Origin: Phycisphaerae bacterium
GTDB taxonomy: Bacteria; Planctomycetota; Phycisphaerae; SM23-33
Reading direction: 5' to 3'
NCBI GenBank assembly: GCA_022866005.1
Contig: JALHTV010000188.1
Location: 1 to 10,305 of the forward strand
Length of the DNA: 10,305 bases
Below are positions 1-5,559 of the stretch, piece by piece; the first letter of the stretch is position 1, and the number at the start of each line of letters is the position of its first letter. The notes beneath the pieces were generated by a model that saw nothing but the letters and a program-made list of their open reading frames with translations, was not told the DNA's origin and ran no database searches. Position numbers and translations under genes: made by a program.

Positions 1-1
1 C

Positions 2-823
2 GAGCTGGCGCGCACCCTGGCCGAGTTCCTGTTCGGTGACGAGGAAATGATGATCCAGGTCGACATGTCGGAGTACATGGAGAAGCACTCCGTGTCGCGG
101 CTGGTCGGCTCGCCTCCGGGCTACGTCGGCTACGACGAGGGCGGCCAGCTCACCGAAGCCGTCCGCCGTCGGCCCTACGCGGTGATCCTCCTCGACGAGA
201 TCGAGAAGGCCCACCCCGACGTGTTCAACGCGCTGCTCCAGGTGCTCGACGACGGGCGCCTCACCGACGGCCAGGGCCGGACCGTGGACTTCAAGAACAC
301 GCTCATCGCCATGACCAGCAACATCGCCAGCCAGCAGGTGCAGGACCTGACGGCCAAGCAGGCCGAAGCCTGGGAGATCGAGGCTCATCTCACCGAGGCC
401 CTGCGGCAGCACTTCCGCCCGGAGTTCCTCAACCGCATCGACGAGACGGTGATCTTCCACTCCCTGACCGCCGAGCACCTGGCCGCGATCGTGGACATCC
501 AGATCGCGTGCCTCTGGCAGCGTCTGGCCGATCGGCACATGTCCATCGAGGTTACCGGCCGCGCGAAGAATCTTCTGGGCGAGCTGGGCTACGATCCCCG
601 CTTCGGGGCGCGCCCGCTGAAGCGGCTGATTCAGCAGAAGATTGAGAACGGCCTGGCCGGCAAGATCCTGCGCGGCGAGATCCACGAGGGTGAGCACGTC
701 GTCGTCGACGCCAAGGGCAAGACCTTCACCTTCCGCTCCGCCGGCCCCGCGCGCCCCTGCACCGAGGCCGCGGCGCCGCGCGCGTCCGACCGTGACGCGA
801 TCGAGGGCGAGGGGGTGGAGTAG
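2..823 (+). CDS. clpB: ClpB-type ATP-dependent disaggregase, C-terminal part (5' end outside window)
   Basis: This is the second AAA+ module of a Hsp100 chaperone that threads aggregated proteins through its hexamer pore, normally together with DnaK in the cytoplasm. The window opens just after where Walker A (GxxGxGKT) would lie. In the 273 visible residues, the pore loop GYVGY is at about 40-44, Walker B ILLDE ends near 66, sensor 1 (MTSN) is near 104-107, the arginine finger in FLNRID is near 145, and sensor 2 in GARPLKR is near 204. The wording of [14 protein letters not shown] and EAVRRRPY fits ClpB better than ClpC, but the N-terminal and middle domains that separate the two are not in view. 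The last 30 or so residues form an Ala/Pro/Arg-rich tail beyond the usual ClpB end. The stop is TAG at 821-823. No gene follows closely, so it is probably the last gene of its transcript. Confidence 0.93.
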   Translation, partial: ELARTLAEFLFGDEEMMIQVDMSEYMEKHSVSRLVGSPPGYVGYDEGGQLTEAVRRRPYAVILLDEIEKAHPDVFNALLQVLDDGRLTDGQGRTVDFKNTLIAMTSNIASQQVQDLTAKQAEAWEIEAHLTEALRQHFRPEFLNRIDETVIFHSLTAEHLAAIVDIQIACLWQRLADRHMSIEVTGRAKNLLGELGYDPRFGARPLKRLIQQKIENGLAGKILRGEIHEGEHVVVDAKGKTFTFRSAGPARPCTEAAAPRASDRDAIEGEGVE

Positions 824-861
824 CTCCTGACGCGAGGCGGCGACAGCGGCAGGATGCGCGA

Positions 862-878
862 TCCACGCGGGGCGTGGA
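862..878. other. Short perfect hairpin after clpB
   Basis: TCCACGC (862-868) and GCGTGGA (872-878) form a perfect 7-bp stem with a GGG loop, 39 bases after the clpB stop. No U-rich tract follows, so it is not a classical intrinsic terminator. It may protect the 3' end of the clpB mRNA or be incidental. Confidence 0.4.
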
Positions 879-903
879 GCCACTTCAAGAAGATCTCCGG
901 CCT

Positions 904-952
904 GCTCCGCGCGCCTGCAAAAAACATCTGCGCGCAGGAGCGCACTTTGTTT
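904..952 (+). terminator. Candidate intrinsic terminator of clpB
   Basis: GCTCC plus GCGCGC (904-914) pair with GCGCGC, a bulged A936, and GGAGC (930-941). This gives an 11-bp GC-rich stem around a 15-base loop that contains six consecutive A. A broken U-rich stretch follows (CTTTGTTT, 945-952). It lies about 80 bases after the clpB stop and directly before the next predicted promoter, as expected for the end of the clpB transcript. The tail is weak, so termination efficiency is uncertain. Confidence 0.45.
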
Positions 953-979
953 GAATCCTCTGCGGCGCGCGCCTAGAGT
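951..979 (+). promoter_or_regulatory. Sigma-70-type promoter ahead of the candidate RNA
   Basis: TTGAAT (951-956) and TAGAGT (974-979) are separated by exactly 17 bases, each matching four of six consensus positions. Transcription would begin at about 985-988, at the base of the structured region that follows and more than 300 bases before recO. That fits a non-coding RNA gene better than a recO promoter. Confidence 0.5.
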
Positions 980-985
980 GAAATG

Positions 986-1196
986 TCAGGAGTAGCGCGG
1001 CTTTAGTCGGCGGCCTGACCACGCACGTCTGAGCAGAGCTCCTTCGCGAAGAGGCCTCCGGAAGCGCAGTGGAAGGAGGGAGCACCGCGGAGTGTGACCC
1101 GCAGCGGAGTCATGAGCCGCTTGGACGATGCGAGGTCAGGCCGTCGCGGGCCGCGATAAGTGAGGGACGGGCCGCACTGTCACGAAGGCGGTGCGG
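986..1196 (+). ncRNA. Candidate structured non-coding RNA, unknown family
   Basis: No protein gene fits here, but the sequence folds strongly. CGCGGC (996-1001) pairs with GCCGCG (1150-1155). After a small internal loop, 1008-1020 pairs with 1134-1146 (13 bp, one G-U). After an A-A mismatch, 1022-1034 pairs with 1119-1132 (13 bp, two G-U, one bulged A at 1128). The apical part can branch: GCTC 1038-1041 with GAGC 1080-1083, a CTTCGCGAAG hairpin at 1042-1051, CCTCC 1055-1059 with GGAGG 1075-1079, and two GCGG/CCGC mini-hairpins at 1087-1102 and 1104-1120 (the second competes with the top of the long helix). A separate 10-bp hairpin, 1172-1181 with 1187-1196, is followed by ACCTGTTTG and could end the transcript. 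A 17-bp-spaced promoter lies just upstream. I see no tmRNA, RNase P or SRP signature motifs. 6S RNA cannot be excluded by eye. The ends are approximate and the strand rests on the promoter. Confidence 0.5.
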
Positions 1197-1257
1197 ACCT
1201 GTTTGCGCCTGCCCGCCGGTTGCGTTCCCGCCCGCCCCATCCCCTTCGCCTGCCTCG

Positions 1258-1286
1258 TTGCCGCACCGACTCCAAGTCGCTAGCTT
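1258..1286 (+). promoter_or_regulatory. Promoter of recO, possibly giving a leaderless mRNA
   Basis: TTGCCG (1258-1263) and TAGCTT (1281-1286) are 17 bases apart. The -10 box ends only 6 bases before the recO ATG at 1293, so transcription would start at or next to the A of the start codon. No convincing Shine-Dalgarno sequence precedes this ATG, which agrees with leaderless translation. The -10 match is moderate. Confidence 0.4.
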
Positions 1287-1292
1287 GAGGCC

Positions 1293-2039
1293 ATGCGGCG
1301 GCGATCGGCGGCCATCTGTCTGCGAACGGGCGACTATAGCGAGACCAGCCAGGTCGCGGGCTTCCTCACCCGCGACGACGGCAAGGTGGACCTGCTCGCC
1401 AAGGGCGCCAAGCGCGCCAAGAGCGCCACCGGCGGGCCCATCGACGTGCTGGCCGAGGGAGAGCTGGTCTATATCCCCGCTTCCCGTGAGGGCTTAGGGA
1501 CGCTGGTCGAGTTCGCCGAGACGGTCGCTCGGCCGGGCCTGCGGCGGGACTCCCGGCGGCTGAACGCGGCGATGTTCATGCTGGAACTGGTCGGTGCGCT
1601 ATTGGGCGAGGCCGACCCGCACGTGGAGGTCTTCGACCTGCTGCACAACGCCCTGGACCGCCTCACCGCCCCCCAGGCCCAGGTGGGCGCGGTGCTGGCG
1701 TATTTCCAGTGGCGGCTGCTGCGGCACGTGGGGCTGCTGGGGGAGCTGGCCCGCTGCGTGGCCTGCGGGCGCAGGATTGCCGGGGCGGGGCGAAAGGACG
1801 TGCACTTCTCCTCCATCCAGGGCGGGTTGCTGTGCGGGGCCTGCGAGGGCGCCAGCACCGAGAAGTTCCGCTTGAGCGGGGCGGCGCTGGCAGGGCTTGC
1901 GGCCTTGGCCGCGGCCGAGGCGGGCGTGAAGGTGACCCTCCCGGACAAGCAAGCGACCGCGGTCAACCGCGTGCTGGCCTACCACGCCGCGCACCAGATT
2001 GGCCGAGCGCTGAAGATGGCCCGCCACGCCATCGACTGA
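1293..2039 (+). CDS. recO: DNA repair protein RecO
   Basis: RecO binds single-stranded DNA and, with RecR, helps load RecA on SSB-coated gaps in the RecF pathway. The 248-aa product has the usual family length. The N-terminal OB-fold part shows typical family wording: AICLRTGDYSETS near 7-19, then the Lys-rich LLAKGAKRAK near 34-43. The rest is the helical domain, interrupted by a zinc site made of CVAC (C155, C158) and CGAC (C181, C184). The start at 1293 puts the family motif at its normal distance from the N-terminus. No ribosome binding site stands out, and a -10-like box sits 6 bases upstream, so the transcript may be leaderless. The gene is flanked by a candidate RNA gene and a membrane-protein gene that is 66 bases downstream on the same strand. 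Confidence 0.92.
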   Translation: MRRRSAAICLRTGDYSETSQVAGFLTRDDGKVDLLAKGAKRAKSATGGPIDVLAEGELVYIPASREGLGTLVEFAETVARPGLRRDSRRLNAAMFMLELVGALLGEADPHVEVFDLLHNALDRLTAPQAQVGAVLAYFQWRLLRHVGLLGELARCVACGRRIAGAGRKDVHFSSIQGGLLCGACEGASTEKFRLSGAALAGLAALAAAEAGVKVTLPDKQATAVNRVLAYHAAHQIGRALKMARHAID

Positions 2040-2105
2040 CCACGATTGAGATCGGATGAATAGCTGTAGTGGGTAGGGCGTCAAGACAACAAGAGGGAGA
2101 GCACG

Positions 2106-3482
2106 ATGAGCGCGGAACCCGCAACACCGACCGACGTGCCCAGGCTCCGCAAGCCGCTGGAGTGGGGAGGTGTCGTCAGGAGGATATTCTTCTGGGCTGT
2201 GGTTCTTGTGGTGATCGCGGCCGTGGGCTGGGGCATTTTCAGCCACGTCGCGGGCCGGACGCTGGAGGGCGAGATCGCCCGGTTGCGTGCGGCCGGGAAG
2301 CCGCTGACGTTTGAGGAGTGGGACAAGGCCCAGCCGGCCGTCGCGGAGGCCGATGATGCGGCGCCCTTCTACAAGGCGGCCCTGTCCCTCTACCAGGGCT
2401 CTGCCACTGGGAAGGTCAACGATCTTCAGGACAGGCTCGATGATCCTTCGACCCGCACGCGGAGGATTCCATCTGACCTGGACGGTGAGATCAAACAGGT
2501 CCTCGCGGACAACGCCCAGGCGCTGGAGATGGTCGATCGCGGCTCGTCCCGACCCCAGTGCGCGTTTGACCTCGGCGTCTCTCACGGCATTGGCCCCATG
2601 CTAGGGCCGTTTACCCCTGCACGAGGACTGGCCAAGTTGCTGCGTCTGAGGACGGTGTGGCTGGCGCGCCGGGGCCAAACGCGTAAGGCAGTGGATTCGT
2701 TGGTCTCCTCATTCCGCATGCTGCGGATGTTCGACCGCCAGCCGGTCCTGGTCGCCTACCTGACCAAGATTGCCTGCGTGGCCCTGCATGTGGATGCGCT
2801 GGGGGCCGTCCTCGAGGGCGGCTCTCTGTCGGATCAGCAGCTCGCGACGCTCGAGCAGGCCTTAGCCCGCGCTGACCCTACCAAGGAGCTGGAGCGGATC
2901 TATGCCATGGGGCGGCTGTATACGCTAGCGATGTGCCGTTTCTCAATCGGTTTGCCGGAGCGGCTTCTCCCCCCCGACAAGACCCCCTTTGCGGAGACGG
3001 CCCCGCCCACCTTCTTGTTAAGGCCGCTGGCCCGCCTGATCGTTGCCGACGCGTTGAGGATGACCGACCGTTTCGTGGAGGCCGCCCGCAAGGACTGGCC
3101 GGAGGCACTTGAGGCCGCCCGTGAAGCTGGCCGCAGCCACCACGGGGTCTTCAGCTTTTTCAGCAGGCTGCTGATCCCCGCCGAGGAGCGCGCTTTTGAG
3201 CTATTCGGGCGGACAATCGGTAGGGTCCGTTCGGCGCAGGTGGCGGTGATGGTCGAGCGGTATCGCCTGGCCAAGAGGCGGCTGCCCGTCTCGCTGGAGG
3301 AATTGCGGGCGATGGTCGGGGGCGAGCTTCCGGCTGACCCATTCACGGGCAAGGACTTGGTCTACAGGGTCCAGGGCAAGGGGTTTGTGGTCTACAGCGT
3401 CGGGGAGGACAAGGCCGATGGCGGTGGCCCGGAACAGCCACCGAAGGAGGACTTCGGCGTGGTGGTGCACCGGGCACGCTGA
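2106..3482 (+). CDS. Single-pass membrane protein with pseudopilin-like C-terminal domain, function unknown
   Basis: I do not recognise a named function. The 458-aa protein has a short basic N-terminus (RLRKP, VVRR), one hydrophobic segment at about 27-48, then a long, mainly helical region to about 370. The charge distribution suggests an N-terminal anchor with the bulk outside the cytoplasm. The last 80 residues change style: VAVMVERYRLAKRRLPVSLEE, then LPADPFTGKDLVYRVQGKGF and VVYSVGEDKADGGG. This resembles the end of GspG-like pseudopilins (a helix, a Pro-Asp-Pro turn, two strands, then a Ser-x-Gly-x-Asp loop). The N-terminus is not a prepilin leader, so it is unlikely to be assembled into a pilus. 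The start is well supported by GAGGGAGA at 2093-2100, six to eight bases before the ATG and one of the few clear ribosome binding sites here. Similar anchored proteins are, to my knowledge, common hypothetical proteins in Planctomycetota. Confidence 0.8.
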   Translation: MSAEPATPTDVPRLRKPLEWGGVVRRIFFWAVVLVVIAAVGWGIFSHVAGRTLEGEIARLRAAGKPLTFEEWDKAQPAVAEADDAAPFYKAALSLYQGSATGKVNDLQDRLDDPSTRTRRIPSDLDGEIKQVLADNAQALEMVDRGSSRPQCAFDLGVSHGIGPMLGPFTPARGLAKLLRLRTVWLARRGQTRKAVDSLVSSFRMLRMFDRQPVLVAYLTKIACVALHVDALGAVLEGGSLSDQQLATLEQALARADPTKELERIYAMGRLYTLAMCRFSIGLPERLLPPDKTPFAETAPPTFLLRPLARLIVADALRMTDRFVEAARKDWPEALEAAREAGRSHHGVFSFFSRLLIPAEERAFELFGRTIGRVRSAQVAVMVERYRLAKRRLPVSLEELRAMVGGELPADPFTGKDLVYRVQGKGFVVYSVGEDKADGGGPEQPPKEDFGVVVHRAR

Positions 3483-3509
3483 ACCCCGCGTGCCCGTACG
3501 CGGCGGGTT
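3482..3509. terminator. Hairpin right after the stop of the 2106-3482 gene
   Basis: AACCC+CGCGT (3482-3491) pairs with ACGCG (3498-3502) and, past a two-base bulge, GGGTT (3505-3509), leaving a six-base loop. The stem starts at the last base of the stop codon. There is no U tract, so it may be a terminator that does not need one or an mRNA 3'-end stabiliser. Confidence 0.35.
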
Positions 3510-3565
3510 GGGGGCGGGGAGCATTACCGTCTTGGCCCGGCAGTAGATGAGAGCATCATCCCCGT

Positions 3566-3587
3566 GCCTGCCTGCCGGCAGGCAGGC
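3566..3587. repeat. Perfect 22-bp GC-rich palindrome
   Basis: GCCTGCCTGCC is followed without spacer by its exact reverse complement. The half-site is itself a CCTG/GCCT repeat. It lies in non-coding DNA between two genes. Only one copy is seen in the window. Spacerless CCTGCC/GGCAGG palindromes of this kind are often dispersed intergenic repeats, which I infer but cannot check here. Confidence 0.6.
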
Positions 3588-3635
3588 TGACGCAGGGGGC
3601 TGCCGGGGGGATCCGTCGGTGGTGCGCTGCAAAAG

Positions 3636-3655
3636 CCCCCGCCGTCAGGCGGGGG
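3636..3655. repeat. Strong stem-loop, possible terminator read on the minus strand
   Basis: CCCCCGCC (3636-3643) and GGCGGGGG (3648-3655) form a perfect 8-bp stem with the loop GTCA. AAAA precedes it at 3631-3634, so on the minus strand the stem is followed by CTTTT. The flanking genes are both on the plus strand, which leaves no obvious minus-strand transcript to terminate. It may be a second dispersed palindromic element. Confidence 0.45.
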
Positions 3656-3695
3656 ATTCACCAAAACCCTAATGCACCCTTGGGGACGCGCGGGC

Positions 3696-3723
3696 TTGTC
3701 ATGGCCTGGGGGGTCCGTATAAT
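3696..3723 (+). promoter_or_regulatory. Strong sigma-70-type promoter of the bamD-lptE unit
   Basis: TTGTCA (3696-3701) and a consensus TATAAT (3718-3723) are separated by 16 bases. It is the best promoter match in the window. Transcription would start near 3730, giving a leader of only about 12 bases to the ATG at 3742 or about 30 to the ATG at 3760. No ribosome binding site is visible ahead of either. Confidence 0.7.
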
Positions 3724-3741
3724 GGCCCCAGTCGTCGGCCC

Positions 3742-4926
3742 ATGTTCGGACAACGCCCCATGACCCATTGCACTCATTCGGCGTCGGTCGTCGCGGCGGT
3801 GCTGGCCGCGCTGAGCGCGTCTGTCTTGGCCCAGGGGGGGAGCGAGTTCCGCGGTGGGCAGTGGCAGCAGGTGGTAACCCCGGCGGAAGGCTCGCCGGAG
3901 GGGGAGCTGGCGCTGGTCCGCTGGCACGTCGATCAGGGTGACTATCGCAAGGCCGTGGGTGCGGCCAAGCGGTTCCTCAAACTCTACGATTCGCCACTCC
4001 GCGAGGAAGTGATGCTGCTGGTGGGCGAGGCCGAGATGAAGCGAGGGATGCTGTTCCAAGGCTATGAGTGGTTTGAGAAGCAACTGGCCGAGTTCCCCAG
4101 CGGGCGATTCTCCAGCCGCGCGCTGGAGCACGAGTTCGAGGTGGCGGAGGGGTTCCTGGCCGGCCGCAAGCGCGTGGTGCTGGCGGTCTTTCGCCTGCCC
4201 GCCCGGGACGACGGGCTGGAGATCCTCTCGCGGATTGCCGAGCACGCCCCCGGCACGGACATGGCCCAGCGGGCGCTGCTGCGGATTGCCGAGTATCACT
4301 TCGAGCGGGGCGAATGGATGGACGCCGCCGAGGCCTACGACCGCTATGTGGCGGCGTTTCCCCGGGGCGGGAAGCTGGCCGAGGCGATGCTCAAGGCCGC
4401 CCAGGCGACGTACAAGTCCTTCGGCGGTATCCGCCGTGACGAGGTGCCGCTGATCGAGGCCGAGCAGCGCTACCGGGAGTTCGCCCGCAGGTTCCCCATC
4501 TCGGCCACCGAGGCCGGTGTGGAGGCGACGCTGGAGCAGATCCGCGGCATCCGGGCGGCCAAGCTGCTGGAGGAAGCCCGATTCTACGAGCGCGTCGGCA
4601 AGTGGAGCGCCGCGACGTACACCTACCGGTTGGTGGTAGAGAACTATCCCCACACCGACGCCGCCGAGCAGGCGGAGCTGGGCCTGGTGGGTCTGGGGGG
4701 CGGGCTGCCGGCGCCGCGCACCACCCAGCCCCAGACGGCACCCGCCCCGCCGCCACCGGCGCTGCCGGCACCGGCGCCGAAGGCGCCGCCGGCAGCCCCA
4801 CCCAAGGTGCCCCCGGCACCACGCGTCGTCGTGACCACTCAGCCCAGCACGGCACCGGCGTACCTGGAACCCATCGACCTGGAGTGGCGCCCGGCCACCA
4901 CAGCCCCCGCGGGAGAACGCCCATGA
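3742..4926 (+). CDS. bamD: BamD-like periplasmic TPR protein of outer-membrane assembly
   Basis: The probable role is a helical-repeat scaffold that helps the BAM complex insert beta-barrel proteins into the outer membrane. Numbering from 3742 (394 aa): a signal peptide with hydrophobic core about 15-28 and likely cleavage after SVLA (30); TPR-like helix pairs near 55-85, 88-121, 173-208, 235-265 and 274-305, each ending in the BamD-style pattern of aromatic residue or Phe-Pro before the next helix (AEFPSG, AAFPRGG, RRFPIS, ENYPHT); and a Pro/Ala-rich tail from about 323 to 375. Classical BamD is a lipoprotein, but no lipobox cysteine follows this signal sequence. The tail is also extra. An alternative start at 3760 removes six residues including the only n-region Arg, so I keep 3742. 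The stop overlaps the next gene's start by four bases (ATGA), which supports a shared envelope function. It could instead be a general TPR/YbgF-type periplasmic protein. Confidence 0.75.
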   Translation: MFGQRPMTHCTHSASVVAAVLAALSASVLAQGGSEFRGGQWQQVVTPAEGSPEGELALVRWHVDQGDYRKAVGAAKRFLKLYDSPLREEVMLLVGEAEMKRGMLFQGYEWFEKQLAEFPSGRFSSRALEHEFEVAEGFLAGRKRVVLAVFRLPARDDGLEILSRIAEHAPGTDMAQRALLRIAEYHFERGEWMDAAEAYDRYVAAFPRGGKLAEAMLKAAQATYKSFGGIRRDEVPLIEAEQRYREFARRFPISATEAGVEATLEQIRGIRAAKLLEEARFYERVGKWSAATYTYRLVVENYPHTDAAEQAELGLVGLGGGLPAPRTTQPQTAPAPPPPALPAPAPKAPPAAPPKVPPAPRVVVTTQPSTAPAYLEPIDLEWRPATTAPAGERP

Positions 4927-5462
4927 ACGCTATGAAGACCTGCATCGTATTCGCGGCCCTGCTTCTGTTGGCTACGGCCTTCGTGCCAAGCTGCGCCTCT
5001 GACGGGCACAGCGGCTACACCGTGACGAACCAGTATCGCCCGGGCATCAAGACGGTGGCCGTGGACATGTGGCAGCGGGGCAAGAACGTCTACCGCCGCG
5101 AGATCGAGATCCGCGCCACCGAGGCGGTCGTCAAGCGGATCGAACAGGACACGCCCTATAAGGTCACGGACAAGTCGCGGGCCGACACGCTCCTGACCGG
5201 TTCCATCGACGAGGTCGAGCAGCGCACGCTGAGCTTCAGCCCCGACACCGGCCTGCCGCGCGAAACGGAACTGACGCTCATCGTCTCGTTCGCCTGGAAG
5301 GACCTGCGCACCGGCCAGACGATCCTCGAGCGCAAAGGCATGAAGATTTCCGGCAGCTACACGCGCGAGGACCCCATCACCGAGGACTTCTTCCAGGGCA
5401 GCGAAGACGTGATCAATCGCCTCGCGCGGCGGGTCGTCGAGCACATGGAGCAGCCCTGGTAG
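4923..5462 (+). CDS. lptE: LptE-like outer-membrane lipoprotein (LPS assembly)
   Basis: LptE is the lipoprotein plug of the LptD barrel that places lipopolysaccharide in the outer leaflet. The 179-aa product has a lipoprotein signal: basic K5, hydrophobic core 8-21, then VPSC with Cys24 as the likely lipidated residue (Pro at -2 is unusual). The mature part follows the family pattern: GYTVTNQYRPGIKTVAVDMW (31-50), a helix with ATEAVVKRIEQDTPYKV (65-81), then ADTLLTGSIDEVEQ (87-100) and alternating strands including TELTLIVSFAWKDLRTGQTI. A closing helix, SEDVINRLARRVVEHM, follows. The start at 4923 overlaps the upstream stop as ATGA, so translation is probably coupled; an ATG at 4932 is less likely. 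An open frame runs further upstream but lies inside the preceding gene. Family assignment rests on pattern, not alignment. Confidence 0.72.
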   Translation: MNAMKTCIVFAALLLLATAFVPSCASDGHSGYTVTNQYRPGIKTVAVDMWQRGKNVYRREIEIRATEAVVKRIEQDTPYKVTDKSRADTLLTGSIDEVEQRTLSFSPDTGLPRETELTLIVSFAWKDLRTGQTILERKGMKISGSYTREDPITEDFFQGSEDVINRLARRVVEHMEQPW

Positions 5463-5476
5463 GGATTTCCAGGTGG

Positions 5477-5537
5477 CACGGGCGTCTCCGGCCTTCGCAG
5501 CCGAAGCGGCTGCTTCGGCGGAGTAGGCCCGCCCGTG
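5477..5537. terminator. Nested three-part hairpin between convergent genes
   Basis: Three stems stack inside one another: CACGGGCG (5477-5484) with CGCCCGTG (5530-5537), CTCCG (5486-5490) with CGGAG (5519-5523), and CCGAAGC (5501-5507) with GCTTCGG (5512-5518) around the loop GGCT. It begins 15 bases after the lptE stop and lies before the end of the convergent aspS, so it is well placed as a bidirectional transcription stop. U tracts are absent on both sides. Confidence 0.55.
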
Positions 5538-5541
5538 AAGG

Positions 5542-5558
5542 CCCGCCCTGCGGGCGGG
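5542..5558. terminator. Second hairpin at the aspS 3' end
   Basis: CCCGCCC (5542-5548) and GGGCGGG (5552-5558) form a perfect 7-bp stem with a three-base loop, two bases beyond the aspS stop codon. Together with the larger hairpin next to it, this probably terminates or stabilises the convergent transcripts. No U tract is present. Confidence 0.5.
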
Positions 5559-5559
5559 G

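Noticed and set aside
1112..1159. A 15-codon ORF with GCGGAG upstream, as a possible leader peptide
   Set aside because: Its bases are fully explained by the 3' strand of the long RNA helix, and it shows no codon run suggestive of attenuation.
986..1196. SRP RNA, RNase P RNA or tmRNA
   Set aside because: The SRP tip around CCGGAAGGAAGCAG is absent (only short look-alikes such as CCTCCGGAAG and GGTCAGGCCG occur). There is no GAGGAAAGTCC core of RNase P and no tRNA-like 3' end with CCA.
2040..2105. Promoter for the 2106-3482 gene
   Set aside because: TTGAGA at 2046-2051 has only a poor TAGTGG at 15-base spacing. The gene may be read from the recO promoter, so no promoter is called.
4700..4870. 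A Pro/Ala repeat in the BamD-like tail as a tandem DNA repeat
   Set aside because: The CCG/GCC-rich stretch is irregular and reads as an ordinary low-complexity protein linker; no fixed repeat unit is present.
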